A DNA stretch of 64,000 nt from Thiotrichaceae bacterium UBA973 (GCA_002292815.1 DBBX01000030.1:1-64000); one strand, 5' to 3'. Shown: positions 44,110-54,298, counted from the stretch's first letter. Translations and numbers: made by a program. The notes: a model not told the origin generated them from the sequence alone.

Positions 44110-44715
44110 ATGAACAAACCATATTACAAAAATTTACGAGCTGTTATCTTCTTATATCTCATCTCGCATATTAGTGTTGCTATTGGCCTAACTGCTGATG
44201 AGGTTGTCTATGAAACAACGCAAGAAGTTCTGAAACAGCTTGAGATTGACAAAGATAGACTTAAGACTGAAAAAAAATACATAAAAGTAATTGTTCGTGA
44301 ATTGATAATGCCGCATATGGATTTTGATACCATGTCTGCTCTGGCATTAGGTGATAACTGGGAGATATTAAATGATGGCACGCAAGCTTGCCTACGCCTT
44401 GGTTTCAAAAATCTATTAGTCGAACGCTACGCACATATCCTGCTAAGTTATCGTGGTCATGATATTTATTATCAAACTGCCAAGCCAATTGGTGAGAAAG
44501 ACTATGTCTCTGTGAGACAAACATTAGACCGTTCCGAAACAGACCCTTCGACAATAGAGTATCGCATGCATCCTGATGGCGATAGCTGGAAAGTCGCAGA
44601 TCTTCTTATTGATGACATAAGCCTTATCAAAAACTATAGAACAATGTTTCATAAAGAAATAAAACAACAAGGCCTTGTTGTTTTTATTAATAGCTTTAAG
44701 GAGTGCAGTCCTTGA
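44110..44715 (+). CDS. MlaC/Ttg2D-family periplasmic lipid-binding protein
   Basis: A 201-residue protein with a signal peptide (cut near SVAIGLTADE). The MlaC fold is suggested by LIMPHMDFDTMSALALGDNW, the block around YRGHDI and the final WKVADLLIDDISLIKNYR. MlaC proteins carry phospholipid or sterol-like lipids between membranes. It is followed by an MMPL exporter, not by mla ABC genes, so it may serve the hopanoid/lipid type of MMPL (HpnN-like) system; inferred. Confidence 0.85.
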   Translation: MNKPYYKNLRAVIFLYLISHISVAIGLTADEVVYETTQEVLKQLEIDKDRLKTEKKYIKVIVRELIMPHMDFDTMSALALGDNWEILNDGTQACLRLGFKNLLVERYAHILLSYRGHDIYYQTAKPIGEKDYVSVRQTLDRSETDPSTIEYRMHPDGDSWKVADLLIDDISLIKNYRTMFHKEIKQQGLVVFINSFKECSP

Positions 44716-44760
44716 CACTAGAAATTCTCAGGTAGACGCGAATAGCTAATAGTTACGCCT

Positions 44761-47229
44761 GTGAATTTATCATCTTTATATAAGCGCCTGATACTAGAAA
44801 ATCCGGTCATAGTTCTTCTTGTGACGCTATGCATCATAGTCGTTGCTGCATTTTATTCTCTTGACTTTGAACTTGATGCTTCAGGGGAATCGCTTGTACT
44901 AGAGAATGATACGAGCCTTGAATACTACCGTGAAATAAGTCAAAAATACGCTTCTGATGACTTCATTGTTATCACATTCAAGCCTGATTCCGATCTTTTA
45001 TCAGCACAATCCATCAAGACAGTTCGCACACTCCGAGACGAGCTACTTAAACTTGATAATATTGAATCCGTCAATTCAATTCTGGATGTACCCATAATTT
45101 ATGAATCAGGACTGGAATTATCAGAACTTACTGAAGGATTACAGTCAATAGAATCTGGCAATGTGGGTTATAAACTTGCCTATAGTGAATTCAAATCAAA
45201 CCCTCTCTATCGGAACCTAATCATCAGCGAAGATGGCAAGATAACTGCGTTACAAGCTTTATTTAAAAGAGACACTGAATATGAAAACCTATTAAACCGT
45301 CGGCAGCAATTACAATCGTCAACTCATGACTTGTCTGAGCTTGAAAGTATTGAACTCAAAAAGATAAGGCGTGAAATAAAAACCAGAAACAAGCTACTTT
45401 CTAAAGAACGTGAGCAAGATATAAATCGTATACGCGAAATAATGCAACGACAAGGTGAGCATGGGAAATCATATTTAGGCGGCATCCCGATGATAACGGT
45501 CGACATGATCCAATTTATTAAACATGACCTTATTGTATTTGGTAGTGGTGTATTTATATTCCTGATATTAATCCTTTCCCTGTTTTTTCATAAAGTTCGT
45601 TGGGTTTTATTACCACTGATTATATGTGCAATAACAGGCATAACCTCCATTGGTTTTATGGGCTTCAGTGGATGGTCTATAACGGTTATATCCTCAAATT
45701 TCATATCCATCTTGTTAATTATCACCCTGTCACTAACCATTCATCTCATCGTACGTTATAGAGACTTGCAATTAATACATCCTGCTTCGACACATAATGA
45801 GTTGATACAATTAACAACAACCTCCATGGCACGACCTTGCTTTTATACGATATTGACTACTGCTGTGGCATTTGCATCTCTGGTTGTCAGTGAAATCAGA
45901 CCTGTTATAGATTTTGGCTGGATTATGGTAGTCGGCCTTGGTATAGCCTTTATTGTGAGTTTTACTGTTATGCCAGCTTGCTTAACTTTAATAGGAAAGA
46001 TTGAAACACCTGCCCAAAAAGATATAACAAAAATCATCACCTTAAATCTGGCTAAATTCGTACACTATAAACCCGTATTAATAGTTATCACTTCATTATG
46101 TCTGATGTTGTTTATTGGTTATGGTATTTCAAAACTTGAAGTAGAAAATCGTTTTATTAATAACTTCAAATCAGATACGGAGATTTATCAGGGCATGAAA
46201 TTAATTGATAATGAATTAGGCGGTACGATGCCGCTTGATATCATTATAGATCCTGACACATCCTTTTTAGAAATGAGAGATGAGCTTGCTATTGAGACTA
46301 ATGAGCTCGATGATCTGTTTTTTGATGACGCCGATGATTTATCAGCACCAAATTACTGGTTAAACCCAATCATGCTGGATAAAGCAAGACTGATACATGA
46401 ACATCTCGAATCATATCCTGTTATCGGCAAAGTTATCTCAATAGTCACATCATTGAGCATTGTTGAAAGACTAAATGGAGCCCCCTTTGATGAATTTGAA
46501 TTAGCCCTGTTGCGTAAACGCATTCCAGCATCAATCGCAGATGATCTCATAAGTCCGTATCTATCAGATGATTCAAATCAAATCAGATTTGGTATTCGTG
46601 TTATTGAATCTGATCCAAAACTGAATCGAAAAGAGTTGTTGAATAGTATTCAGGATTTTTTAATTAATGATTTAGGGTTTGAAAATGATCAAATACACTT
46701 GACTGGGATGATGGTTCTCTATAACAACATGCTTCAAAGCCTTTATCGTTCACAGATATTAACCATCGGCGCAGTTTTTATCGCCATCTTGTTTATGTTT
46801 ATTATTCTATTCAGAAATATTCAATTGGCATTAATTGCAATTATTCCAAACATATTTTCAACATTACTAATTCTTGGCATCATGGGTTGGGCTGGTGTAC
46901 CCCTGGATATGATGACGATAACAATCGCTGCTATAACGATTGGGATTTCAGTCGACAATACCATTCATTACTTGCACCGCCTACAACACGAGTATCCGCT
47001 TTGTCACAATTATAAAGAAGCTATCAATCGTTGCCACGGCAGTATCGGTAAAGCCATGTACTACACTTCCATATCAATTATGTTTGGATTCGCATTACTT
47101 TCATTTTCAAATTTTATCCCGACCATTTACTTTGGTCTACTTACCAGTTTTGCCATGTTTGTAGCATTAGTCGGAGATTTATTATTATTACCCGCGATCG
47201 TTTTAATTATGAAACCAAAGATCATATAA
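44761..47229 (+). CDS. MMPL/RND-family lipid transporter, HpnN-like
   Basis: 822 residues from GTG at 44761. Twelve helices are arranged as two sets of six, each after a large periplasmic loop (about residues 35-240 and 450-650). Characteristic helices include LLIITLSLTIHLIVRYRDL and TITIAAITIGISVDNTIHYLHRL. The pairing with an MlaC-like gene 45 bp upstream resembles hopanoid transport pairs, but no hopanoid genes are visible. Confidence 0.88.
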   Translation: MNLSSLYKRLILENPVIVLLVTLCIIVVAAFYSLDFELDASGESLVLENDTSLEYYREISQKYASDDFIVITFKPDSDLLSAQSIKTVRTLRDELLKLDNIESVNSILDVPIIYESGLELSELTEGLQSIESGNVGYKLAYSEFKSNPLYRNLIISEDGKITALQALFKRDTEYENLLNRRQQLQSSTHDLSELESIELKKIRREIKTRNKLLSKEREQDINRIREIMQRQGEHGKSYLGGIPMITVDMIQFIKHDLIVFGSGVFIFLILILSLFFHKVRWVLLPLIICAITGITSIGFMGFSGWSITVISSNFISILLIITLSLTIHLIVRYRDLQLIHPASTHNELIQLTTTSMARPCFYTILTTAVAFASLVVSEIRPVIDFGWIMVVGLGIAFIVSFTVMPACLTLIGKIETPAQKDITKIITLNLAKFVHYKPVLIVITSLCLMLFIGYGISKLEVENRFINNFKSDTEIYQGMKLIDNELGGTMPLDIIIDPDTSFLEMRDELAIETNELDDLFFDDADDLSAPNYWLNPIMLDKARLIHEHLESYPVIGKVISIVTSLSIVERLNGAPFDEFELALLRKRIPASIADDLISPYLSDDSNQIRFGIRVIESDPKLNRKELLNSIQDFLINDLGFENDQIHLTGMMVLYNNMLQSLYRSQILTIGAVFIAILFMFIILFRNIQLALIAIIPNIFSTLLILGIMGWAGVPLDMMTITIAAITIGISVDNTIHYLHRLQHEYPLCHNYKEAINRCHGSIGKAMYYTSISIMFGFALLSFSNFIPTIYFGLLTSFAMFVALVGDLLLLPAIVLIMKPKII

Positions 47230-47233
47230 AAAT

Positions 47234-47710
47234 ATGCGGAGCTACAGAATAAAAATGAAGTTTTATATTCTTATAAGTTTACTAGGCTATTTGATTAGTA
47301 TTAGCCCAGCATATTCAGAAATAGATTCGCCGACAACACCTGAGAAGTTAGAATTTCATGTTATCTACAGTAAAGACTTACGCGATATCATGCAGCGATT
47401 AAACCAATTAATTTATAAAAAAGAATTAAGTGAACTAAGTAAAAAAGAGTTACGCAATCAATACATGGAAGAACTGGTCTATACCGTTAATGAATTGGGT
47501 TATGCCGCAATATTTTTACAAGAAGCATTACCGGGTTTTGATTTAAGTACAGAAGAAAAAGATATTTTTCAAGCCATTGCTATACAACTACAAAAAGAAG
47601 CCGAAAATATTAAAGAGATGGCAGAACAAAATGATACGGTGAATATGGATCGTTCCTATAAGCGTCTAAATGACACCTGTTCTGCGTGTCATGAACTATT
47701 TCGATTCTAA
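47234..47710 (+). CDS. Cytochrome c'/c556-like protein
   Basis: 158 residues from ATG 47234; a second ATG at 47255 (MKFYILISLL) opens a cleaner signal peptide cut near SPAYSE. The mature protein is helical and ends in CSACHELFRF, the C-terminal heme site typical of cytochrome c'. Such cytochromes bind NO or act as electron carriers. It is 4 bp after the MMPL gene, so it belongs to that operon. Confidence 0.82.
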   Translation: MRSYRIKMKFYILISLLGYLISISPAYSEIDSPTTPEKLEFHVIYSKDLRDIMQRLNQLIYKKELSELSKKELRNQYMEELVYTVNELGYAAIFLQEALPGFDLSTEEKDIFQAIAIQLQKEAENIKEMAEQNDTVNMDRSYKRLNDTCSACHELFRF

Positions 47711-47735
47711 TTAAAAATTAACTTTAGTAACATTT

Positions 47736-48458
47736 CTACCAATTCTCAAGCGCAGTGCGAAGGTCCACTTCGAAGGTCCAACCTGTTTTAGGTTGCTTGT
47801 ATAAAAATTCATAGGCATCAACAATACTCTCGATATTTATCATTCCTTCTTCACCTAATGTTTTAACAAAATCTGGGAACCTCTCCTTAACCCTATCTCC
47901 ATTAATCAGTCCATCAACAACAACATGACCCACATGGATGCCCTCGGGGCCAGCTTCTTTTGCCATTGCTTGTGCAAGTATTCTTAATGCGGCCTTGGAA
48001 GAATTGAATGCGCCATATTCTGCGCGACCCCGCATTGATGCACTTGCTCCTGTAAATAAAACAGTCCCTTTTTTATTAGGTTGCATACGTCGTAAGGCTT
48101 CCCGACCAAATAAAAAACCACCAAAACAACAAATTTTCCACGCGTCTATAAAATAATCAGACTCCATCTCGATGATACGTCCCGGAGTATTATTTCCCGC
48201 ATTATAAATTGCAACATCAACGATCCCGGTCTCACAGGCGGCATCAAATAAGTTTTGGGTTTGGCTTTCATCGGTGCAATCCGTAACGTGTGCTGTGGCC
48301 TTGCCACCATTTGCTTCGATGATAGAAACTATTGCGTCTAATTTAGACTGTGTTCGTCCTGCGACAAAGACATGCAGGCCAAGAGAGGCAAAACGCTTAC
48401 AAAGTACAGCACCTAATCCATTTTCTGGGCCAACACCTATGATAATCGCTGTGTTCAT
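47736..48458 (-). CDS. Short-chain dehydrogenase-like protein lacking the catalytic Tyr
   Basis: A 240-residue Rossmann protein with a cofactor motif near the N-terminus (GVGPENGLG), AGRT and YNAGN. At the catalytic site the sequence is YGAFNSSKAALR: Lys is present but the residue four before it is Phe, not Tyr. I recognise a subfamily that shares this feature, ending VVVDGLINGDR. Substrate unknown. Confidence 0.85.
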   Translation of the reverse strand: MNTAIIIGVGPENGLGAVLCKRFASLGLHVFVAGRTQSKLDAIVSIIEANGGKATAHVTDCTDESQTQNLFDAACETGIVDVAIYNAGNNTPGRIIEMESDYFIDAWKICCFGGFLFGREALRRMQPNKKGTVLFTGASASMRGRAEYGAFNSSKAALRILAQAMAKEAGPEGIHVGHVVVDGLINGDRVKERFPDFVKTLGEEGMINIESIVDAYEFLYKQPKTGWTFEVDLRTALENW

Positions 48459-48638
48459 TAATTTATCCTTTAGTTAATGTGTCTTGTATTAATTAATAAC
48501 CTGGCGCTGTGATGTGCCCCATCAATTAGAGCGTTACTGTTTCAAACTTATCTAAGAATACTCAAACTACCATTTATCTATGGGACATTTTGCCTGAACA
48601 GCTAACCACATCGACTTAATGAATACTTAAATGTCTTA

Positions 48639-49238
48639 TCAACTAGAATCTACGTGAAATATTTTTATTTGTCTTGGTGGAATAATACTTTGTGATCCCT
48701 CGTCAGTCGTTATGAGAAGTCCAATATCATTAACTTCCGTAAGTACACCAATTCGTTCGGTACCCTGAGTGGTATTAATTTTAATTCTTTTCCCAAGATA
48801 CGTTGGTAAATCATCAGGAGATGCAGGAACCCAGGTAGGCGTCTTAATGACGTCAAAAGGTTCCGATGTTTCCAATAGAACTTCAGAGGAAGCAGAAACC
48901 AAGTTTGTATCGCTATCTGATCTGTATGAATCATTTTCTGTAGAAAGCGTTACATCCTCGTAAACACCAGTACTAATACCCTGACCATTGCTCATGACTA
49001 AATTCGGAGCCATAGCTAGTCCTATCAAGCATAATGGAAGTGAAATCAGACTTTTTAAAAATGGTTTTTTCGTGTCATCCCAGTGCATAATTATAAAAAC
49101 TAATGCCGCAAATGGGATCAACAAATAGGCTACACCCCATAAAATTGAAGTTTTAAATGCTTTGATTATCAGGATTACGCCATAAAAAAGAGCCACTAAA
49201 GCAGAAGCGGCAAAGAAAAATATCGCTAGAATTCCCAT
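48639..49238 (-). CDS. Unrecognised membrane protein with soluble C-terminal domain
   Basis: 199 residues. Three N-terminal helices (to about residue 80), an acidic Ser/Thr-rich linker, then a small beta domain (LGKRIKINTTQGTERIG, GLLITTDEGSQSIIPP) of Sm/SH3-like look. No family recognised. Stands alone between an SDR gene and tRNAs. Confidence 0.7.
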   Translation of the reverse strand: MGILAIFFFAASALVALFYGVILIIKAFKTSILWGVAYLLIPFAALVFIIMHWDDTKKPFLKSLISLPLCLIGLAMAPNLVMSNGQGISTGVYEDVTLSTENDSYRSDSDTNLVSASSEVLLETSEPFDVIKTPTWVPASPDDLPTYLGKRIKINTTQGTERIGVLTEVNDIGLLITTDEGSQSIIPPRQIKIFHVDSS

Positions 49239-49314
49239 TTAAGTTCCTTATTATTTATTTTTATTATAAGAACAAGTTTACTGAATTCAGTAAAAGTAAT
49301 ACAGGAATTGAAAA

Positions 49315-49391
49315 TGGCGCGCCCGGAGAGATTCGAACTCCCGACCCCCTAGTTCGTAGCCAGGTACTCTATCCAGCTGAGCTACGGGCGC
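49315..49391 (-). tRNA. tRNA-Arg (anticodon ACG)
   Basis: Minus-strand GCGCCCGTAGCTCAGCTGG opens a complete cloverleaf. The anticodon stem CCTGG/CTAGG encloses CTACGAA; the acceptor end is CGGGCGC plus G and encoded CCA. Confidence 0.95.
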
Positions 49392-49438
49392 GTTATTTGA
49401 GAACGGCGAATAATATAGAACTTCGGGATTTAGTCAAA

Positions 49439-49530
49439 TGGCGGAGAGAGAGGGATTCGAACCCTCGATACGGGATAAACCGTATACTCCCTTAGCAGGG
49501 GAGCGCCTTCAGCCGCTCGGCCACCTCTCC
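49439..49530 (-). tRNA. tRNA-Ser (anticodon GCT)
   Basis: Minus-strand GGAGAGGTGGCCGAGCGG begins a class II tRNA with anticodon loop CTGCTAA in the stem TCCCC/GGGGA-like, a long variable arm (TATACGG...CCGTATC), and encoded CCA. Confidence 0.95.
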
Positions 49531-49689
49531 AATATATTCAACACAGCAATACACCCTTTAATTGGGTGATTTCCCAAAACTAAATGCTTATTTTTGACCT
49601 TAGATTTTTAGGTCGTCAAGGATACCCCTGCGGGGATTCCGGGTAAAGACTAGTTAAAGAACCTTCTGACTAATATCTATTTCTAATCC

Positions 49690-49869
49690 TTAGGATTCAT
49701 CGGTTTTCTCATCCTGTATCCGATCATAAATTTCTTCACGGTGTACAGCAACATCTTTTGGTGCATCAACACCAATACGTACTTGATTGCCACGGATACC
49801 CAGGACCGTAACATTTACATTATCTCCAATCATCAACGATTCACCTACACGCCGAGTTAATATCAACAT
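49690..49869 (-). CDS. csrA: Carbon storage regulator CsrA
   Basis: 59 residues from the ATG at 49869 (MLILTRRVGESLMIGD), behind AGGAGA; longer upstream frame is not needed. It contains the RNA-binding strand segments and GVDAPKDVAVHREEIY. It binds GGA motifs in mRNA leaders. The csrA-tRNA(Ser) order after lysC is common in gammaproteobacteria. Confidence 0.97.
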   Translation of the reverse strand: MLILTRRVGESLMIGDNVNVTVLGIRGNQVRIGVDAPKDVAVHREEIYDRIQDEKTDES

Positions 49870-49946
49870 CTCAATTCTCCTGTATCTTCCGTAATCATCT
49901 TTTATCAAGCCAAATGGTAATATTTCACCATATTGACTAATCGGTA

Positions 49947-51185
49947 CTAGGTATTGTCTTCTGCAATAGTGCCATTATCGAGCCCAAAAGCCGTATGTAA
50001 CGTACGAACTCCAAGCTCTAAGTACTTTTCGGCCACTACGACAGATACCTTAATTTCCGAAGTAGAGATCATTTGTATATTTATGCCTTCATCTGCCAAT
50101 GCCTTGAACATGGTATTTGCTATCCCAGCATGTGAGCGCATACCTACACCCACTGCAGATATTTTCACTATGGTATTATCACCCGAAACATCCTTCGCAT
50201 CGATAGCTTTTGCTGTTTTCTGCAAAATCGCGAATGCTTTGTCATAGTCATCACGATTGACCGTGAATGTGAAGTCGGTGCTGTTATCCAAACCTACATT
50301 TTGCACAATCATATCTACTTCAATATTGGCATCGGCAATCGGCCCAAGTATCTTAGAAGCAATTCCAGGCATGTCTGGAACACCTACAATCGTCAACTTT
50401 GCTTCATCGCGATTGTGAGCAATACCTGATATCAGTGCCGCTTCCATATTTTCATCCTCATCGGTTATTAACGTGCCTGGACCATCTTCAAAACTGGAGA
50501 GGACGCGTAAATTAACATTATATTTCCTAGCAAATTCAACAGAACGTATTTGTAATACCTTGGAACCAAGACTAGCCATTTCAAGCATCTCTTCATAAGT
50601 AATCAAGGGGAGACGCTGTGCATTCTGAACTATTCGTGGATCCGCTGTATAGACACCATCAACATCGGTATAGATTCTACATTCATCAGCCTTTAAAGCA
50701 GCCGCCATCGCTACTGCCGTCGTATCAGAACCACCTCGTCCAAGGGTAGTAATGTTGCCATCTTCATCAATGCCCTGAAAGCCTGCTACAACAACGATTT
50801 TGCCTTCATCCAGCTTTTTATGAACACGGGCAGCCTCAATATCAACAATCCTGGCCTTGTTATGTTCATTATCTGTACGAATATGAACTTGCCCGCCGGT
50901 ATATGAGACTGCAGGATAGCCCTTTTCTTCGAGCGCCATGCTCAGTAAAGCAATGGTAACTTGTTCACCAGTCGACAACAAAACATCCAGTTCTCGAGGC
51001 GTAGGCGTATGTGATAACGCTTTTGCAAGTGATAGCAAACGATCAGTCTCACCGCTCATAGCAGACAAGACCACCACGACCTGATTACCCTGTTTTTTTG
51101 TTTGGATTACTCTGTCGGCAACTGCTTGAATTCGTTCAATTGTGCCAACGGAAGTACCGCCGTATTTTTGGATTATTAATGCCAT
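49947..51185 (-). CDS. lysC: Aspartokinase, lysine-sensitive alpha/beta type
   Basis: 412 residues. Kinase domain opens MALIIQKYGGTSVG and contains LGRGGSDTTAVA and YTDVDGVYTADPR. Two ACT domains fill the C-terminal third (TIVGVPDMPGIASKIL and ISAVGVGMRSHAGIA). First step from aspartate to lysine, threonine and methionine. It is 63 bp downstream of alaS. Confidence 0.96.
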   Translation of the reverse strand: MALIIQKYGGTSVGTIERIQAVADRVIQTKKQGNQVVVVLSAMSGETDRLLSLAKALSHTPTPRELDVLLSTGEQVTIALLSMALEEKGYPAVSYTGGQVHIRTDNEHNKARIVDIEAARVHKKLDEGKIVVVAGFQGIDEDGNITTLGRGGSDTTAVAMAAALKADECRIYTDVDGVYTADPRIVQNAQRLPLITYEEMLEMASLGSKVLQIRSVEFARKYNVNLRVLSSFEDGPGTLITDEDENMEAALISGIAHNRDEAKLTIVGVPDMPGIASKILGPIADANIEVDMIVQNVGLDNSTDFTFTVNRDDYDKAFAILQKTAKAIDAKDVSGDNTIVKISAVGVGMRSHAGIANTMFKALADEGINIQMISTSEIKVSVVVAEKYLELGVRTLHTAFGLDNGTIAEDNT

Positions 51186-51248
51186 ATCACTGATTCTAGT
51201 AAAAGGCGTCGAATTCTAGCTGAACTGGACGACATAAGGAATAGACAA

Positions 51249-53858
51249 TCAGGTGTAAATTTGGCTACGAATCCAGTCTGGAACATTTTTTAGTGCGTCA
51301 TCCAAGCCTGAAGGATCATTTCCGCCTGCCTGAGCCATATCTGGCCGACCGCCACCTTTCCCGCCTACTTGTTGGGCGACAAAGTTAACCAAATCGCCGG
51401 CCTTGATACGATCTGTCGCATCTTGAGTCACGCCCGCGACTAAGCTCACCTTCGAGTCGCCACTCACGGTCGCTAATATCAATGCCGCTGTACCCAATTT
51501 ATTTTTGAGTTGATCAACCGTATCGCGCAAGGTTTTTGGATCAACACCTTCAAGCAATTTTGCGATGACTTTGATACCTTCAATCGTTTCTGCCTCACTG
51601 ACCATATCCGAACCGGCACTACTGGCCATCTTGCCTTTAAGTTGTTCCAGCTCTTTTTCCAGTTTGCGAGTCTTGTCGATTTGTACAGAAAGCTTAGCGT
51701 CAACTGACTCTATATCAGTTTTAAGTATCTCAGCAATTTTATGCAATTTACCTTCAGCGTTTTCAATCCAGTTTAAGGCACCAACTCCGGTTACCGCTTC
51801 AATCCGACGCACTCCTGATGCCGTTCCCGACTCCGAAACTATTTTGAAAAATCCGATATCACCCGCACGCTCAACGTGCGTGCCGCCACAAAGCTCACAT
51901 GAAAAATCACCGCCGATATTTAATACTCGGACGGTGTCATCATACTTTTCTCCAAACAAAGACATGGCGCCAGAAGCCTTGGCTTTATCTAATGACATGA
52001 CTTGAACTTCGGTTTCTTCATTCTTTAAAATTTGTGAATTAACCAGTCGTTCAACCTCTTGAATCTGTTGTTTTGTTAATGGTTCGTTATGTGAAAAATC
52101 AAAACGTAATCGGTCATCCGCAACCAGAGATCCTTTTTGTAAAACATGATCTCCTAATAGGTTACGTAACGCGGTATGCAACAAATGTGTTGCTGAATGA
52201 TTACGCATGATATCAATGCGCCTTTTTTGATCGACAGACGCACGTACAACATCACCTACTTTTAATGCGCCTGTACGTAATACACCAAGATGTATATGCG
52301 ATTGGCCTTGTTTCTTTGTATCTTCTATTTCAAAAAATATATCATCAGTAAAAAGTTCGCCCTTATCGCCAACTTGCCCGCCTGATTGTGCATAAAAAGG
52401 TGTTTCTAGTAATATAACACCACCAACATCACCTTGTTTTAATGTCTTAACATTACGACCATCCTGATAAAGCGCGATGATAGTTGTCTTTTGCTTTAAG
52501 CGTTCGTAACCAGTGAACGCACTCACTAAGCTATCGTCTGTATCGACTGATACACCGACATCAAACTTACTCGCTGCTCTAGCACGTTTACGTTGTTCAG
52601 CCATGGCCTTGTTAAAGCCATTCATATCTACTTTCAGATTACGCTCACGCGCTATGTCTGCAGTCAGATCAACCGGGAACCCATAAGTATCATATAAACG
52701 GAAGACGTCTTCTCCCTGAATTAAATCACTTTCCATTTTACTGATAACGTCATCCAGCACCTTTAATCCTTGTTCTAAAGTCTCTGCAAAACGATCTTCT
52801 TCAGCTAATAATACTCTTTCAATGTTCGTCCTTGATTGTGATAACTCAGGATAAGCTTTGCCCATAACTTGTTCGAGCACATCGACCAGCTTATAAAAGA
52901 ATGATTCGTTAAAACCTAATTTATTGCCGTGTCGAATTGCACGCCGGATGATTCTGCGTAAGACATAACCTCGGCCTTCGTTAGAAGGAACAACACCATC
53001 GGCGATCAGAAACGAACAGGAGCGAATATGGTCAGCAACAACTTGACTAGAAATAACATCAAGGTCGTTGTTGCCAGCAAGCTCTTTTATTGACTGAATA
53101 ATTTTTTCAAATAATTCAATTTCATAATTATTATGCACGTCTTGCATAACGGCAGTAATGCGTTCAAGTCCCATCCCGGTATCAACTGATGGATGAGGTA
53201 TCGGTTTTAAATTGCCACCCGAATCACGGTCATATTGGGTAAAAACAAGATTCCATATTTCGATATAACGATCCAGTTCGGCATCAGCTGAGCCTGGAGG
53301 ACCACCAGGAATATCTTCACCATGGTCATAAAAGATTTCACTACAAGGACCGCAAGGACCCGTATCACCCATGGACCAAAAATTATCAGATTCACCACAA
53401 CGACTAAAACGATCGGGTGAAACACCTATTTCTTTTAGCCAAATATCAGCTGCTTCATCATCATCTTCAAATACGGTTATCCATAATTTAGATTCCGGTA
53501 TTTTTAATTCTTCTGTTAAATATTCCCAAGCATACGTTATCGCTTCACGTTTAAAATAATCACCAAAACTGAAGTTGCCTAGCATTTCAAAAAAGGTGTG
53601 GTGTCGAGCAGTATAGCCAACATTTTCCAGATCGTTATGCTTACCACCGGCACGTACACAACGTTGTGATGTTGTTGCGCGTTTATAATCTCGTTTTTCC
53701 CTACCAAGAAAAACATCCTTGAACTGCACCATGCCCGCATTGGTAAATAACAATGTCGGATCATTGGCCGGCACCAAAGAACTACTAGAAACCACTTTAT
53801 GATCTTTCGATTTAAAGAAATCTAGGAATGATTGACGAATATCGTTACTGGTTTTCAT
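51249..53858 (-). CDS. alaS: Alanyl-tRNA synthetase
   Basis: 869 residues: class II core (FLDFFKSKDHKVVSSSSLVP, GKHNDLENVG), editing domain (HSATHLLHTALR, then zinc site CELCGGTHVERAGDIG), and a C-terminal oligomerisation domain with GGKGGGRPDMAQAGG. Length equals the usual 870-880. Its ATG overlaps the recX stop (TAATG). Confidence 0.98.
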   Translation of the reverse strand: MKTSNDIRQSFLDFFKSKDHKVVSSSSLVPANDPTLLFTNAGMVQFKDVFLGREKRDYKRATTSQRCVRAGGKHNDLENVGYTARHHTFFEMLGNFSFGDYFKREAITYAWEYLTEELKIPESKLWITVFEDDDEAADIWLKEIGVSPDRFSRCGESDNFWSMGDTGPCGPCSEIFYDHGEDIPGGPPGSADAELDRYIEIWNLVFTQYDRDSGGNLKPIPHPSVDTGMGLERITAVMQDVHNNYEIELFEKIIQSIKELAGNNDLDVISSQVVADHIRSCSFLIADGVVPSNEGRGYVLRRIIRRAIRHGNKLGFNESFFYKLVDVLEQVMGKAYPELSQSRTNIERVLLAEEDRFAETLEQGLKVLDDVISKMESDLIQGEDVFRLYDTYGFPVDLTADIARERNLKVDMNGFNKAMAEQRKRARAASKFDVGVSVDTDDSLVSAFTGYERLKQKTTIIALYQDGRNVKTLKQGDVGGVILLETPFYAQSGGQVGDKGELFTDDIFFEIEDTKKQGQSHIHLGVLRTGALKVGDVVRASVDQKRRIDIMRNHSATHLLHTALRNLLGDHVLQKGSLVADDRLRFDFSHNEPLTKQQIQEVERLVNSQILKNEETEVQVMSLDKAKASGAMSLFGEKYDDTVRVLNIGGDFSCELCGGTHVERAGDIGFFKIVSESGTASGVRRIEAVTGVGALNWIENAEGKLHKIAEILKTDIESVDAKLSVQIDKTRKLEKELEQLKGKMASSAGSDMVSEAETIEGIKVIAKLLEGVDPKTLRDTVDQLKNKLGTAALILATVSGDSKVSLVAGVTQDATDRIKAGDLVNFVAQQVGGKGGGRPDMAQAGGNDPSGLDDALKNVPDWIRSQIYT

Positions 53859-54298
53859 TATTTTAAAAGTTGGCTTATCTGTTCACTGCTAAAACCGCGA
53901 CTATATAGGAATCGAGATTGTTTTGCCTTATTTTGATAATCGCTGGGCGCATTTTCGCCATATTTCTTGACCCTGACTTCTTCCGCTAATGACATCCAAT
54001 CTATCGACTCTGACTCGAGGTATTGCTCAACCAACATCTGCTCGATTCCACGTTGTCGCAACTCCTGAGTGATCTTATTCGGGCCCTGCCCTTTATTGAG
54101 ACTATGATGTATAAAGCTTTCGGCAAAGCGCTCGTCGCTCTGTAGACCTTCACTGCTCAGTTTATCCAGAAGTTCTTCGATCAAGACTTCATCTTTGCAA
54201 CGCCGCGCGAGTTTATTTGCCAATTCCTTGCGGCTATGTTCGCGTCTAGCCAGGAAGTCACATGCCCTTTGCAGGACTTCCTGACGTTCGCTACTCAG
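53858..54298 (-). CDS. recX: RecA regulator RecX, non-ATG start
   Basis: An in-frame TTG at 54223 would give only 121 residues, but the open frame and RecX homology (ERQEVLQRACDFLARREHSRKEL) continue upstream to about 54298. There a CTG overlaps the recA stop, followed by no ATG or GTG. A stop (TAA) farther up closes the frame. I take 54298 as the likely limit (146 residues); the true initiator is uncertain. RecX limits RecA filament growth. Confidence 0.8.
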   Translation of the reverse strand: MSSERQEVLQRACDFLARREHSRKELANKLARRCKDEVLIEELLDKLSSEGLQSDERFAESFIHHSLNKGQGPNKITQELRQRGIEQMLVEQYLESESIDWMSLAEEVRVKKYGENAPSDYQNKAKQSRFLYSRGFSSEQISQLLK

